DNA of 64,000 nt from Lentimicrobiaceae bacterium (GCA_015061295.1 SUWU01000006.1:1-64000), one strand, 5' to 3'; counted from the first letter of the stretch, positions 16,750 through 26,321 are shown. Numbers and translations: made by a program. Notes: a model not told the origin generated them from the letters alone.

Positions 16750-17397
16750 TCAGTCAATGAGGTCTATTATCTCATCTGGACGGTTGATAAACAGACGAGC
16801 TCCGTTTTTAGAAAGAAAAATCTGGTCTCTGTATCCCCATAATACCGATACGCAGAATACTCCAGCATTCTCGGCTGTCTTGATATCGACTTCGCTGTCG
16901 CCGAAGAAGATACAATCGTCTTTATCTACATTATAGATGTCGCACAAGATGTTGATACCATCAGGAGATGGCTTACGGCGACATATCTCACTTTCTCCCA
17001 TGACAGAGTTATACAGATCTTTGAAATAATGCTCGCAACAGTCATCGGCAGCAGATTGAAACTTGTTAGATACTATCCCCACTATCACACCTTTTTCTTT
17101 CAATCGCTGAAGTGTTTCTATGATGCCATCATATGGACGGGTCTTCTCACAGCAATGCTTCACATAATGATCCTTGAAACAAGCGAGACATAACTCAAAG
17201 TCTTTCTCGCTGATGTCAGAAGGTAACGACTGTCGTAATAAATGTTGAACGCCATTGCCTACAAAAGAAGATATTTCTTCTAATGTCTTTACAGGATAAC
17301 CGAATAAATCTAACGTGAAATTAACACTGTTTGCTAAGTCTTCTAAGGTGTATAGAAGAGTGCCGTCTAAGTCGAAAATAACTAATTTTTTCATCAA
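16750..17397 (-). CDS. HAD-family hydrolase, phosphoglycolate phosphatase-like
   Basis: 215-residue HAD phosphatase. Motif I is FDLDGTL with nucleophile D9 and acid/base D11, motif II is S110 (GIVSNK), motif III is K142 (RRKPSPDG), and motif IV is GDSEVD (D167, D171). A helical cap of the subclass C1 type lies between motif I and II (about 16-80). This matches the Gph/PGPase group, which removes phosphate from 2-phosphoglycolate formed during DNA repair or oxygenation; related enzymes act on other small phosphates, so the substrate is not certain. It is monocistronic and divergent from the barrel gene at 17498. A clear -7 box (TATATTTG) sits just upstream. Confidence 0.85.
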   Translation of the reverse strand: MMKKLVIFDLDGTLLYTLEDLANSVNFTLDLFGYPVKTLEEISSFVGNGVQHLLRQSLPSDISEKDFELCLACFKDHYVKHCCEKTRPYDGIIETLQRLKEKGVIVGIVSNKFQSAADDCCEHYFKDLYNSVMGESEICRRKPSPDGINILCDIYNVDKDDCIFFGDSEVDIKTAENAGVFCVSVLWGYRDQIFLSKNGARLFINRPDEIIDLID

Positions 17398-17411
17398 AAT
17401 GGTTTTTTCTG

Positions 17412-17419
17412 CAAATATA
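17412..17419 (-). promoter_or_regulatory. -7 box of the HAD phosphatase gene
   Basis: TATATTTG on the minus strand, an exact TAnnTTTG match, 15 bp before the start codon. This implies a very short leader. The -33 element is not obvious. Confidence 0.55.
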
Positions 17420-17497
17420 ATCAGAATGATTTTTTTTTTAGATGTTAAATTGTAATTTTTTTTAACTTTGTGACGTTAATCTTAAAAATTTAATACT

Positions 17498-18223
17498 ATG
17501 AAAAGATTTTTAATTGTATTAGTGTTCGTGGCTACAGGCTTAGTCGCTAACGCTCAGTTATTTGTAGGTGGTAGCATCGGCTTTAGTCATGGTGCTGGTT
17601 ATTCAGAAGAAACAATTACCGTAAATGGTGTTGTTGAGCCAGATTATGGTGGTCTTGGATATAATCCTCGTACCACGACTTTTTCAATTGCTCCAACAGT
17701 AGGTATGATGTTCTCCGACAGAATGGGCTTCGGTGCAACAATAGGATACAAACAAGATATTACAAAGACTTGTACAGATGTCGAAAAGAAAGAGTTCGAT
17801 GATAAGATAGGATTATCAGAATTTGATTTTACTCCGTTCTTCCGTTATGTATTCGGCGACTTCGGTAAGATTAAGTTATATGCAGACGCAAAACTTCCTT
17901 TGGCTTTCGCTTCATCAAAGATGGTATATAAAGATATAGAAGATGATGAAGAAATAACAGTTAAAGAAAAAGGTCCTAAAGGTTTTGGAATTGGTTTCTA
18001 CATCCAACCTGCTTTCACTTATCAATTTAATGAGCATATTTCTTTCAATGCAGAACTCGGTCTGTTGAGCTTAGGCTGGTATCAGACAAAACTCTCATAT
18101 GTAGAGGAAGAAGAGATTCTTGGTGAAGAGATTAAAGCTGAATATATCGAGAAAGATAGCGAATTTGGTTTCGGCATCAATGGTCGTGTTCCAGTAGAAT
18201 TTGGTTTCGTCTATACCTTCTAA
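17498..18223 (+). CDS. Outer-membrane beta-barrel protein, paralog of the protein at 301-1005
   Basis: 241 residues with signal peptide 1-19 (ending ANAQ), mature start LFVGGSIGFSHGAG and C-terminal FGFVYTF. It shares RYVFGDFGKIKLYADAKLP and the motif HISFNAELGLLSLGW with the protein at 301-1005, so the two are duplicates of one barrel gene now 16 kb apart in opposite orientation. The most variable part is an acidic loop near 148-160 (IEDDEEITVKEKG) that probably faces outside. A TAACTTTG box at 17463-17470 may be its -7 element. It is followed by a bidirectional terminator. Function is unknown beyond being a small outer-membrane barrel. Confidence 0.8.
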   Translation: MKRFLIVLVFVATGLVANAQLFVGGSIGFSHGAGYSEETITVNGVVEPDYGGLGYNPRTTTFSIAPTVGMMFSDRMGFGATIGYKQDITKTCTDVEKKEFDDKIGLSEFDFTPFFRYVFGDFGKIKLYADAKLPLAFASSKMVYKDIEDDEEITVKEKGPKGFGIGFYIQPAFTYQFNEHISFNAELGLLSLGWYQTKLSYVEEEEILGEEIKAEYIEKDSEFGFGINGRVPVEFGFVYTF

Positions 18224-18240
18224 TTATAACATGTAATAGA

Positions 18241-18280
18241 AAAAAAGTAGCGACTTCATTACGAGGTCGCTACTTTTTTT
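18241..18280. terminator. Bidirectional terminator between the barrel gene and slyD-like gene
   Basis: Stem GTAGCGAC (18247-18254) with GTCGCTAC (18266-18273), extended by further pairs. It is flanked by six A on the left and seven T on the right, so it works for both convergent genes. Confidence 0.85.
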
Positions 18281-18281
18281 A

Positions 18282-18818
18282 TTATTCACCGCAGCCGCCA
18301 CCGCAACTTTCGCAGCAGCTCTGATTGTGACAGTGTCCTCCGCCGCAGCCGCCAAAGTCAGACTCGTTGAGCTCACGAACATCTAATATCTCACCTGTGA
18401 AATATAAAGGCACACCTGCTAACTCAGGGTTGAAGTCAACTTTTACTGTTGTCTCGCCAATCTCTAAAATCTTACCAGGGAATGGCTGGTTGTTATTGTC
18501 GGTAAACCACACTTGCGCACCTACTTGACAGATAGTCTCATTGAAGACGCCATCTTGAACGAAGATGTCTTTGTTAACGTCGATAACATTCTCGTCTCTG
18601 TGTTCGCCGTAGCCTTCTTGTGGTGTCAAAGCAAAACCGAATGTGGCTCCTGGCTCTAAACCGTCTAAGTTCTCTTCAAATTTTGGTAATAACATTCCTT
18701 GTCCGAAAATGGCTTGGAATGGTTGTTCTTTTGTCGTTTCTTGGATAATCTCGCCGTCAGCTGTCTCGCGATGTAAGACATAAGTCATGGTGACGACTGT
18801 GTTTTTTGCTACTTTCAT
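18282..18818 (-). CDS. slyD: FKBP-type peptidyl-prolyl cis-trans isomerase, SlyD-like
   Basis: The 178-residue protein has an FKBP domain split by an IF (insert-in-flap) domain, as in SlyD. The N-terminal part contains DGEIIQETTKEQPFQAIFG and LLPKFEENLDGLEPGATFGF, followed by the chaperone insert (about 75-125). The C-terminal 25 residues are rich in Cys, His and Gly (GGCGGGHCHNQSCCESCGG), which fits metal binding as in the His/Cys-rich tail of E. coli SlyD that delivers nickel. It is a cytoplasmic folding helper. It lies 33 bp after the VWA-like gene and is probably co-transcribed with it. Confidence 0.9.
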   Translation of the reverse strand: MKVAKNTVVTMTYVLHRETADGEIIQETTKEQPFQAIFGQGMLLPKFEENLDGLEPGATFGFALTPQEGYGEHRDENVIDVNKDIFVQDGVFNETICQVGAQVWFTDNNNQPFPGKILEIGETTVKVDFNPELAGVPLYFTGEILDVRELNESDFGGCGGGHCHNQSCCESCGGGCGE

Positions 18819-18851
18819 TTTTTTTAAATAATTTTTGTTAATAAATTTATG

Positions 18852-20909
18852 TTAACTGAAATATTTTCTCAAGAACCATTCTATGCTTATCATCGTTATT
18901 ATTATGAATAACAATGATTTTATGTTTATCAATCCGATGAAGTTGTTTTCTTCTCTCACTATAGAGTGTATCCTTTCATCATTATATAATGTTTCAGCGA
19001 GTTGATTTATTTCGTTGATGTTGAAATTTTTGCCGTTGGTGAGTGTTGATAGCAACTCCATTCTTCTTGCATTGGCTACTAAATCTTGGGCCTCGGCACC
19101 TACATTGACGACAGAGAAAGTGCCTTTGTCGCTATATTGTTTGCCGCCGTGTTCGGCTTTTGCCTCATATGTATATATTCCTTCTCCTAAGGTGTTGACA
19201 TTTAATATGTATGACTTGTCATCTTTTGAAAACTCATACTCATAGATGTCGTTGTTATGTTTGTTTCTGATGTTGATTTTTAAGTCGGCATCGTTGAATA
19301 GTTCCTGGCTTGGATTTCTCATCTCGGCGCGCATGATGATGTTCTCGTTGTTGAGGTAACTCTCGTTATGATAAATAGTTAGCTCTTTGTCTTTGTCGGT
19401 GAGGAGGTATTGTATGCTTTTGTTTATTATCTCATCAAAACCATTGAAATTGTTCTCATTATAAAAATTGAAGTACTTCCATCGCCATATTTCCGTTCCG
19501 AAAAGAAAAGCCGTCTTACGACCTTCGTTGTCTGTTGCAAAACTCAATAACGGAGTATCTGTTGTCATATCCATGATGTTCATATAGAACAAGATGTCGT
19601 GTATTCCGTTTGTCTTTATGTCGAGATGTGGCAACGTCAGAGGTGGGAAGTTGTTAGCTATTTCAATGTTTTCCTTGTCGATATTGAATAATCCAAATAA
19701 TTGATTATAATGAGCTTTAACGTCGAGGAGGCTGTTGATGGCTCCTTTTCTTACCTGTATTGACGACTGTATCTCGTTGAGACGTTCTATGTCGGTGTCG
19801 TTGCCTATCATACAGAAGATGGGCATCTCTTTGTTATTCTTAAGTTGTTCTGCTAAAGAAGCGTAGGTGTTCATGCCTAAGAACGGAACTTGATGTAATA
19901 TCAATAAGTCGTAATCATAAAGATTAGGAATGTCGTTGTTGAAGAATGTTATGTCGAAGTCGAAATGGTCTCCTAAGATGTTTTTCAAACTCGCGATGTC
20001 GGGATGTGGCGACTTGGCAAGGCATAGAACCTTATATTTTTTGTCGATGACTTCAATAAATATTCTTTTGTTGTTGTTTCTGGTCTGTGATTCTTCTTCA
20101 AGATTTTTTATCCTGACATCAATTTGTTTTACACCTTCATCTTTAAAATTTATATTGAAATTCAAAGTCTTAGAGAAACGATTAGAGTTGATATGGATAA
20201 TTCTATTATCGATGATGTCATTGTCGAGGAGAACCTCTATTTCCATAGATTTATCCTTGCAGTTGACAGCGTTGGCTGTTATTTGAATAGGAGAGATGAT
20301 GTTGGCGCGACATGCTTTGTTATATCGGATATTGTTGATGAACAAGTCGGGATAATTAGTTGTGTCGCCGAGTGTTACGCTGTATATAGGAAAAGGGTAG
20401 GAGCTGATGTTTTGCTCAGGGAGATATGATTTGTTGCAGATTCCATCGGAGAGTAATACTACAGCACCTACATTTTTTTTATAGTATGTCTTTTCTATGT
20501 AGTTTAAAATCTCGCTGATATCGGTGTAATAATCTTGATAATCAATGGTGTCGAGTTCTCTGACTTCGTCTCCGAAAAGATATTTGTCAACGATAAATTT
20601 TTCATCTAAATCATCACAGATACTATCTAAGAGGAAAGGGTATCGTTCTTTGTAAAAGATGGAGTCTTTGTTGAATGTCAATGACATGGAATTGTCTTGA
20701 GCTATAATTATAGTAGCTTGTTCTATCTTATTCTTTTTGTGTTTTAAATATGGATTAAAAAGTAATAGCACGATGAGAGATACAACAGCAGTTCTTAAAA
20801 TGAACATTACAGATGTCAAAAATCTGCTGTAATGTTGTTTTTTGTTAGAGACATACAAAATAGAAGCGTATGCAAGCCCTATGATTATTGCTGTTATATA
20901 TATCAACAT
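18852..20909 (-). CDS. Membrane-anchored VWA-like protein, function unknown
   Basis: 685 residues. Two N-terminal membrane helices (about 2-20 and 32-52) are followed by a VWA-like region with IIIAQDNSMSL (a DxSxS MIDAS-type motif, near 67-77) and VVLLSDGICNKS (near 150-160). Next come a beta-rich stretch (about 190-290) and a Rossmann/glutamine-amidotransferase-like segment (about 290-400, YKVLCLAKSPHPDIASL), then an Ig-like region. A final C-terminal membrane helix (about 660-680) ends it. The layout resembles conserved Bacteroidetes membrane proteins of the BatA/VWA-GATase-like kind, thought to work in the envelope. I do not know its partner. It precedes the slyD-like gene in one transcript. 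Confidence 0.6.
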   Translation of the reverse strand: MLIYITAIIIGLAYASILYVSNKKQHYSRFLTSVMFILRTAVVSLIVLLLFNPYLKHKKNKIEQATIIIAQDNSMSLTFNKDSIFYKERYPFLLDSICDDLDEKFIVDKYLFGDEVRELDTIDYQDYYTDISEILNYIEKTYYKKNVGAVVLLSDGICNKSYLPEQNISSYPFPIYSVTLGDTTNYPDLFINNIRYNKACRANIISPIQITANAVNCKDKSMEIEVLLDNDIIDNRIIHINSNRFSKTLNFNINFKDEGVKQIDVRIKNLEEESQTRNNNKRIFIEVIDKKYKVLCLAKSPHPDIASLKNILGDHFDFDITFFNNDIPNLYDYDLLILHQVPFLGMNTYASLAEQLKNNKEMPIFCMIGNDTDIERLNEIQSSIQVRKGAINSLLDVKAHYNQLFGLFNIDKENIEIANNFPPLTLPHLDIKTNGIHDILFYMNIMDMTTDTPLLSFATDNEGRKTAFLFGTEIWRWKYFNFYNENNFNGFDEIINKSIQYLLTDKDKELTIYHNESYLNNENIIMRAEMRNPSQELFNDADLKINIRNKHNNDIYEYEFSKDDKSYILNVNTLGEGIYTYEAKAEHGGKQYSDKGTFSVVNVGAEAQDLVANARRMELLSTLTNGKNFNINEINQLAETLYNDERIHSIVREENNFIGLINIKSLLFIIITMISIEWFLRKYFS

Positions 20910-20980
20910 CTGTGATTATCAAATTACTAATGATGAAAAAATAAAAAAATAATCGTATGAAAAAAAATACGGCTATTCAT

Positions 20981-21020
20981 TCTGCAAAAGTAATAAAAAA
21001 GAGTTAATTTTGTTGTCAAA
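20981..21020. promoter_or_regulatory. Overlapping divergent promoters for tsaC (+) and the VWA-like gene (-)
   Basis: On + : TCTG (20981-20984), a 20-bp spacer, then TAATTTTG (21005-21012), a TAnnTTTG match. On - : TACTTTTG (20985-20992), with a TTTG at 21017-21020 24 bp upstream, a little long. The elements interleave, so the two polymerases should compete. Confidence 0.5.
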
Positions 21021-21025
21021 ATAAT

Positions 21026-21604
21026 ATGATTGTTATGACAGATTTTGATAAAGAAGTAAATTATTGTTGTGAGTTATTGAAACAAGGTAAAGTTATTATC
21101 TATCCGACAGATACGATTTGGGGTATCGGTTGTGATGCAACCAATCAGAAGGCTGTTGACAAGGTCTTTGCTGTTAAAGATAGAACCAAAGGCAAGAGTC
21201 TTATAGTCTTGGTTGATAGTATAGATATGTTAAAGGATTATGTGGAGAATTTTCCATTGGTAGCTCCCGATATTATCAAGGCTGCTAAAAATCCATTGAG
21301 TATCATATACTCAGAGTCGAAGGGCTTGGCAAAGAATGTATCTGCCGATAAGACAATATGTATCCGCGTAGTGGATAACGATTTCTGTAAGGCTCTGATA
21401 AAAAAACTCGGCAGACCTATAACATCTACATCAGCTAACTTCGCTGGTGATACCGCACCTTCTATTTATGCGGAAATATCAGAACAAATAAAAAATAAAG
21501 TCGATTATGTGGTGCAACTGTATCATGACGTGCTTACAAAACCTAAGCCTTCTACTATCATACGACTTTATGAAGATAATAGTTTCGAGATTATAAGACA
21601 ATAA
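21026..21604 (+). CDS. tsaC: L-threonylcarbamoyladenylate synthase
   Basis: 192-residue YrdC/Sua5-domain enzyme that makes threonylcarbamoyl-AMP from Thr, bicarbonate and ATP, the first step of t6A37 modification of ANN-decoding tRNAs. Signatures are KVIIYPTDTIWGIGCDA near the N-terminus and STSANFAGDTAP near 140. The length fits the short TsaC form without the Sua5 C-terminal domain. An ATG at 21035 (MTDFDKE) is an alternative start that would suit the promoter better: with the -7 box at 21005-21012, transcription should begin near 21019, leaving only a few bases before the first ATG. A word array follows the stop codon. Confidence 0.93.
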   Translation: MIVMTDFDKEVNYCCELLKQGKVIIYPTDTIWGIGCDATNQKAVDKVFAVKDRTKGKSLIVLVDSIDMLKDYVENFPLVAPDIIKAAKNPLSIIYSESKGLAKNVSADKTICIRVVDNDFCKALIKKLGRPITSTSANFAGDTAPSIYAEISEQIKNKVDYVVQLYHDVLTKPKPSTIIRLYEDNSFEIIRQ

Positions 21605-21646
21605 TGTTGACTATTGGCTGTTGAACTTTGTCTGTTGATTTTTGTT
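21605..21646 (+). repeat. 7-bp word array after tsaC
   Basis: Six heptamers right after the stop codon: TGTTGAC, TATTGGC, TGTTGAA, CTTTGTC, TGTTGAT, TTTTGTT. More degenerate than the others but in strict register. Confidence 0.55.
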
Positions 21647-21664
21647 AAATGAATAAAAACGTTT

Positions 21665-23272
21665 ATGAGATACATCAAATCTTTATTACTTTCCCTGTTG
21701 ATTGCCTTTAATATGGTGGCAATGGCTCAGAATAATGAGCATAATAAGATAGACCCTAAGACGACAATACAGAAGATGACTACGATGTACTATCTTATTA
21801 ATAATTTTTATGTCGATACTGCTAATCTCGAGGCTCTTACCGAAGATGCTATAGTCGCTATGCTTAAGGAGTTGGATCCTCATTCGGCTTACATATCTAA
21901 GAAAGATGTTCAAAAAGCTAACGAGCCTTTGGAAGGTAGCTTCGAGGGAATAGGCGTTACATTTCAGATATTTCAAGATACGATATTAATAGTGTCGCCA
22001 GTGCCAGGTGGCCCATCAGATAAGGTGGGTATTATGTCTGGCGATAAGATTATCACAATAGATGGTGAGGATGCCTTCGGGAAGAAAATCAATAACGAAT
22101 ATGTGACTGAACATATACGTGGTAAGAAGGGAACGAAAGTGACTCTTGGCATCAAAAGAGGTGATAGTGACGAACTTATAGATTATGAGGTGACGAGAGA
22201 TAAGATTCCATTGAATAGCATCAATGCTTATTTTATGCTTGACGAAAACATTGGCTATATCAAGTTAGATCGTTTTGCGAAGACCTCTATGAAAGAGTTT
22301 AAAGAAGCACTCGAAGAGCTTGAAGAACAGAAGATGAAGTCGTTAATACTCGACCTGAGAGGTAACAATGGCGGTTATCTTAATGTGGCATTTGAGTTGG
22401 GTAATATGTTCCTCGATAAAGGTATGACTGTAGTTTATACCGAAGGCGACAAGAGTCCGAAGCAGATTTTTGAGACAGATAAGAAAGGCGACTTCGCAAA
22501 AGGAAAACTCGTGGTGTTGATAGATGAAGGCTCTGCGTCGGCGAGCGAGATAGTGTCGGGAGCGATACAAGATTGGGATAGAGGCGTCTTGATAGGACGA
22601 CGCTCCTTCGGCAAAGGTCTCGTCCAACGACCTTTTAATCTCCCCGATGGCTCCATAGTACGACTTACTACAGCACGATATTACACTCCAACAGGACGCT
22701 GCATACAACGTTCTTACGAGAAAGGAACAGAAGACTATTATAACGAGATGACTAAACGCTTCGATCACGGAGAGTATTATCATGCTGATAGCATTCAATT
22801 TCCCGACTCTCTTAAATATGAGACTCTTGTGAGTGGAAGGACCGTCTATGGCGGAGGAGGCGTCATGCCCGATATATTCGTACCTATCGATACAACATTC
22901 GCTACTAAACTTTATACCGACCTTATCAGAAAAGGAATATTTAACCAATATGCTATTGATTATGTGATGGATAATAGAGAAGCGCTAAAAGAGAAATATC
23001 CTGACTTCTCCTATTATGAAGACGATTTCGTGATAACAGACGAGATGATTGACGACTTTAAAAATGCAGCAGAAAAGAAAGATATAAAATGGGATGAAGA
23101 ACAATTTCTACGCTCAGAAAAGATGATTAAGTTGCAGCTTAAAGCTATGATAGCACGCAATGAATGGGATATGGAAAAATACTATAAAATCATCGCCGAA
23201 GACGATAAAATGATAGGCAAGGCAATAGAAATTTTAAACGATAAAAATCAGTATAAAAAGTTGTTACAATGA
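21665..23272 (+). CDS. S41-family C-terminal processing peptidase (CtpA/Prc-like)
   Basis: 535 residues with signal peptide 1-22 (ending MAMAQ) and a PDZ domain at about 85-170 (EGIGVTFQIFQDTILIVSPV, VGIMSGDKIITIDG). The protease core carries the Ser/Lys dyad S292 (GSASASE) and K317 (SFGKG), spaced 25 residues as in plant D1 processing protease. It acts in the periplasm, cutting C-terminal tails of proteins. Long C-terminal helical extension (about 400-535) is usual for Bacteroidetes homologs. It is immediately upstream of the gingipain cluster but separated by a good -7 box, so it is probably a separate transcript; whether it processes T9SS cargo is speculation. Confidence 0.93.
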   Translation: MRYIKSLLLSLLIAFNMVAMAQNNEHNKIDPKTTIQKMTTMYYLINNFYVDTANLEALTEDAIVAMLKELDPHSAYISKKDVQKANEPLEGSFEGIGVTFQIFQDTILIVSPVPGGPSDKVGIMSGDKIITIDGEDAFGKKINNEYVTEHIRGKKGTKVTLGIKRGDSDELIDYEVTRDKIPLNSINAYFMLDENIGYIKLDRFAKTSMKEFKEALEELEEQKMKSLILDLRGNNGGYLNVAFELGNMFLDKGMTVVYTEGDKSPKQIFETDKKGDFAKGKLVVLIDEGSASASEIVSGAIQDWDRGVLIGRRSFGKGLVQRPFNLPDGSIVRLTTARYYTPTGRCIQRSYEKGTEDYYNEMTKRFDHGEYYHADSIQFPDSLKYETLVSGRTVYGGGGVMPDIFVPIDTTFATKLYTDLIRKGIFNQYAIDYVMDNREALKEKYPDFSYYEDDFVITDEMIDDFKNAAEKKDIKWDEEQFLRSEKMIKLQLKAMIARNEWDMEKYYKIIAEDDKMIGKAIEILNDKNQYKKLLQ

Positions 23273-23309
23273 TTGTAAAAAATACTTACCATATTGTCTT
23301 TTTTATTTG

Positions 23310-23317
23310 TATATTTG
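23310..23317 (+). promoter_or_regulatory. -7 box of the gingipain-family gene cluster
   Basis: TATATTTG, an exact TAnnTTTG match, 31 bp before the likely start codon of the first protease. A TTG at 23294 is too close for a standard -33 element. The three protease genes downstream are spaced by 15 and 13 bp and would share this promoter. Confidence 0.55.
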
Positions 23318-23348
23318 CGAAGTGTAAATTTATATCTAAAACTTGAAT

Positions 23349-26306
23349 ATGCTTATGAAAAGACAAACTTTATTACTACTCTTGACGCTGCTTGTAAATG
23401 TGATAAATGCACAGGGACGCATCGACCTCGATGCGAGTAATAGGGGTAACACTATCCAAGCCTCGTCTTTTGAAAAAATAAGAGCTACGTTTTCGTATAA
23501 TAGTGTGGAGAGCGAACGTGTCGCCACTGAAGCAGGGGAGTTCTCTGTCATATCATTAGATGGCACTGTGGCAGGTGGTAATTATGGCGCTCCTGCTCTG
23601 CCAATATCTCGCAAACTCGTGGCTGTACCTTTCGGAGCTACCCCTGTGATAAAGGTAATCGATTATACTACCGTAGATTATAATCTCGACGATTATGGGA
23701 TAAGTAAGATATATCCTCATCAACCGTCACAGAGTAAAGCGACGAAAGCTGAAGATGTAGTGTTCTACTACGACGAAATGGCTTATCAAACAAGATCGAT
23801 GACCGAGCAACCTAAGACTTCCTTTGAGTTGTTGGGAACGATGCGAGGAGTGAGGCTCGGAGCTTTGCAAATAGAACCGACAAGTTATAATCCTACAAAT
23901 AATACATTACGAGTATTCAATGATATAAAGATAGAGATAACATTCGAGAACGCAGATCAAAACCTTACAGAACAAACCCTCCTCAAAACCTATTCACCTT
24001 ATTTCGATGTTATCTATAACCAACTCTTTAATGCAAGAACTATCAGCGATTTTTATGACAAACACCCCGACTTGCTGAAAACTCCAGTCAAAATGCTCGT
24101 TATTGCAAATCGTATGTTTGAGGATGTTATGCAGCCTTGGATAGAATGGAAAACCCAGAAAGGATTCTATCTCGATGTTAAATTCACCGATGAAATAGGA
24201 ACATCATCAGACGACATCAAGTCATATATTAGACAACAATATGAGTTGGAGGCTCCAACTTTTGTGATATTGTTCGGCGATGAGGAGCAATTGCCGCCGA
24301 GCAAGATTTCGGGTGTAGAAACACAAAGAGTAACAGATAACTACTATTCCACATCTGACGACGATTATATGCCTGACATGTATTGTAGCCGTATGTGTTG
24401 TGAGACGGTGGAAGAGATGGAAGACTTGATAGAGAAGGTGCTTCAATACGAACAATATACTATGCCAGATCCTTCATATCTTAGAAATGCTCTGTTGATA
24501 GCAGGCTTCGATTATTGGTATAATCAAGAAGTAGCACAGCCTACAGTAGAGTATGTGTCAAATTATTACTATAATGAAGATCATGGTTATGATAATGTAT
24601 ATAAATACTTAGATTCTCCATATACAGGATGTTACGATCATCTTAGCGAGGGAGTGGGTTTTGCGCTTTATACAGCTCATGGATTAGAGACGCTATGGGA
24701 TGACCCGAGATTTGCTGTGTCGGACGTGCCTAACTTAACCAATACCGATAAATATTTCTGGGCAGTGGGAAACTGCTGTAACTCTGGCGACTGGGGCTAC
24801 AATGCATCTAAGAGTTTAGGTGAAGCTATGATATGTGCAGAGAAGAAAGGCGCATGGGGTTATATAGGCTCATGCCCTGTGACATATTGGTATGAAGATT
24901 ATTACTTTGCAGTGGGAGCTACTTATGTCACAGGTGAGATGCCTGAATATAATGAGACTACCGCAGGATGCTACGATGCCTTGTGGTCAGACTCTTATAA
25001 TACCCTGTCGTCGGTGATGTATTCTGGAAACCTCGCTGTTACATATTCTCATCTCAACGATTATTCCTCGTCAGTGACATCGAAGTATTATTATGAAGCC
25101 TATCATACTCTCGGTGATGGCTCTGTGATGCCATATCGCGCAAAGCCTTTCGCTAACGAGGTGTCGCATCTTTATACCATACCTGCAGGAGTAGAGTCGT
25201 TTGAAGTGAAAGCAGCTCCAGGTTCTTATGTGGGTATCTCTGCCAATGGAGTACTCTATGGAGCAGGAATGGTAGATGATACAGGAATAGGTAATATCCC
25301 TATAAGTGACATCTCAGGAGGACAAGAGTTGACCATAGTGGTGTCTCACCCTAATCATTATCCTTATAGAGAAACAATATCTTCAGAAGCAATAGAAGGA
25401 ACTTGTATCATGTTTGGCTCATGCCGTATCAACGATGATAACGGTAAACTCGATAGTGGAGAGAATACCTCTCTGTCGTTGGATATTGTTAATGTTGGTT
25501 CTGAAGATGTGTCTGATGTCGAGCTAACTCTCACGACGAACTCCGAATATATCACGATGATAAATAATACAGCTACAATATCTTCATTGGCAAGTGGAAA
25601 GAAAGTGACTGTCAATGATGAATTCATGTTTGAAGTAGCAGCAGATGTGCCAGATCAGACTATGATAGATTTTAAACTTGTGGCGATGACAGGTGATGAG
25701 TCGTGGGAAAATGAGTTCTCAATAGCAGCAAATGCGCCTGCACTGACGATAAGTGATGTCGTTGTGTCTGGCAATGTTATTAATCCAGGGGAGACCGTCG
25801 TGATGAAGTTTGAGGTAAGAAACGAAGGCGGTGGCACAGCATACGATGTGCTGGCAAATATATCATGTAACCCGGAGGATATTAAAATAATACAAAAGAG
25901 TTTTACTAAAGATGAACTATTACCTGATGGTGTGATGTCGGTGTCGTTGAACATATTCATTCCATCAACGGTGGTAAATGGTTCTATGTATCAAGTAAAT
26001 ATTGATGTGTCCTCATCACAATATTTTGCCAATAAAGTTTATGACCTTCTTGTGGGTACCATAGCTCTCGATGAAAATACTGATGAACAAAAGATAGAAT
26101 TGTATCCTAATCCTACATCAGGGATGTTGAATTTCAATATAGATACAAATGTTAATGTCGTGGTGTATAATCATCAGGGACAGGTGATGATGAGATATGT
26201 TGACTGTAAAAATCAGATTGACATCTCTAATCTTAAGTCAGGCATATATTTCGTGGAGATTAATAATGAAAGAAATCATATAATTGAGAAAATAATTTTG
26301 AAATAA
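23349..26306 (+). CDS. Gingipain-family cysteine protease (C25), Kgp-like, T9SS-secreted
   Basis: 985 residues from the ATG at 23349 (23355 is also possible; a TTG at 23343 is less likely). A signal peptide (about 1-22) precedes a C25 propeptide (to about 235) and a caspase-like catalytic domain (about 250-620). An Ig-like domain (SYVGISANGVLYGAGM), a CARDB-like beta region (about 690-900) and a type-A T9SS sorting domain (last 75 residues, LYPNPTSGMLNFNID) complete it. Catalytic His is H444 (YTAHGLET) and Cys is C477 of GNCC. The S1 Asp of lysine-gingipain is kept (D517 in YWYEDYYF). All three align with Kgp H444, C477 and D516, predicting cleavage after Lys. There are no haemagglutinin domains, so it is shorter than Porphyromonas Kgp. 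First gene of a three-protease cluster. Confidence 0.9.
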   Translation: MLMKRQTLLLLLTLLVNVINAQGRIDLDASNRGNTIQASSFEKIRATFSYNSVESERVATEAGEFSVISLDGTVAGGNYGAPALPISRKLVAVPFGATPVIKVIDYTTVDYNLDDYGISKIYPHQPSQSKATKAEDVVFYYDEMAYQTRSMTEQPKTSFELLGTMRGVRLGALQIEPTSYNPTNNTLRVFNDIKIEITFENADQNLTEQTLLKTYSPYFDVIYNQLFNARTISDFYDKHPDLLKTPVKMLVIANRMFEDVMQPWIEWKTQKGFYLDVKFTDEIGTSSDDIKSYIRQQYELEAPTFVILFGDEEQLPPSKISGVETQRVTDNYYSTSDDDYMPDMYCSRMCCETVEEMEDLIEKVLQYEQYTMPDPSYLRNALLIAGFDYWYNQEVAQPTVEYVSNYYYNEDHGYDNVYKYLDSPYTGCYDHLSEGVGFALYTAHGLETLWDDPRFAVSDVPNLTNTDKYFWAVGNCCNSGDWGYNASKSLGEAMICAEKKGAWGYIGSCPVTYWYEDYYFAVGATYVTGEMPEYNETTAGCYDALWSDSYNTLSSVMYSGNLAVTYSHLNDYSSSVTSKYYYEAYHTLGDGSVMPYRAKPFANEVSHLYTIPAGVESFEVKAAPGSYVGISANGVLYGAGMVDDTGIGNIPISDISGGQELTIVVSHPNHYPYRETISSEAIEGTCIMFGSCRINDDNGKLDSGENTSLSLDIVNVGSEDVSDVELTLTTNSEYITMINNTATISSLASGKKVTVNDEFMFEVAADVPDQTMIDFKLVAMTGDESWENEFSIAANAPALTISDVVVSGNVINPGETVVMKFEVRNEGGGTAYDVLANISCNPEDIKIIQKSFTKDELLPDGVMSVSLNIFIPSTVVNGSMYQVNIDVSSSQYFANKVYDLLVGTIALDENTDEQKIELYPNPTSGMLNFNIDTNVNVVVYNHQGQVMMRYVDCKNQIDISNLKSGIYFVEINNERNHIIEKIILK

Positions 26307-26321
26307 ATCTAATTTAAACCT

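Noticed and set aside
23343-23354. TTG start for the Kgp-like protease
   Set aside because: ATG codons at 23349 and 23355 give a more usual signal peptide start; the TTG has no supporting ribosome-binding context.
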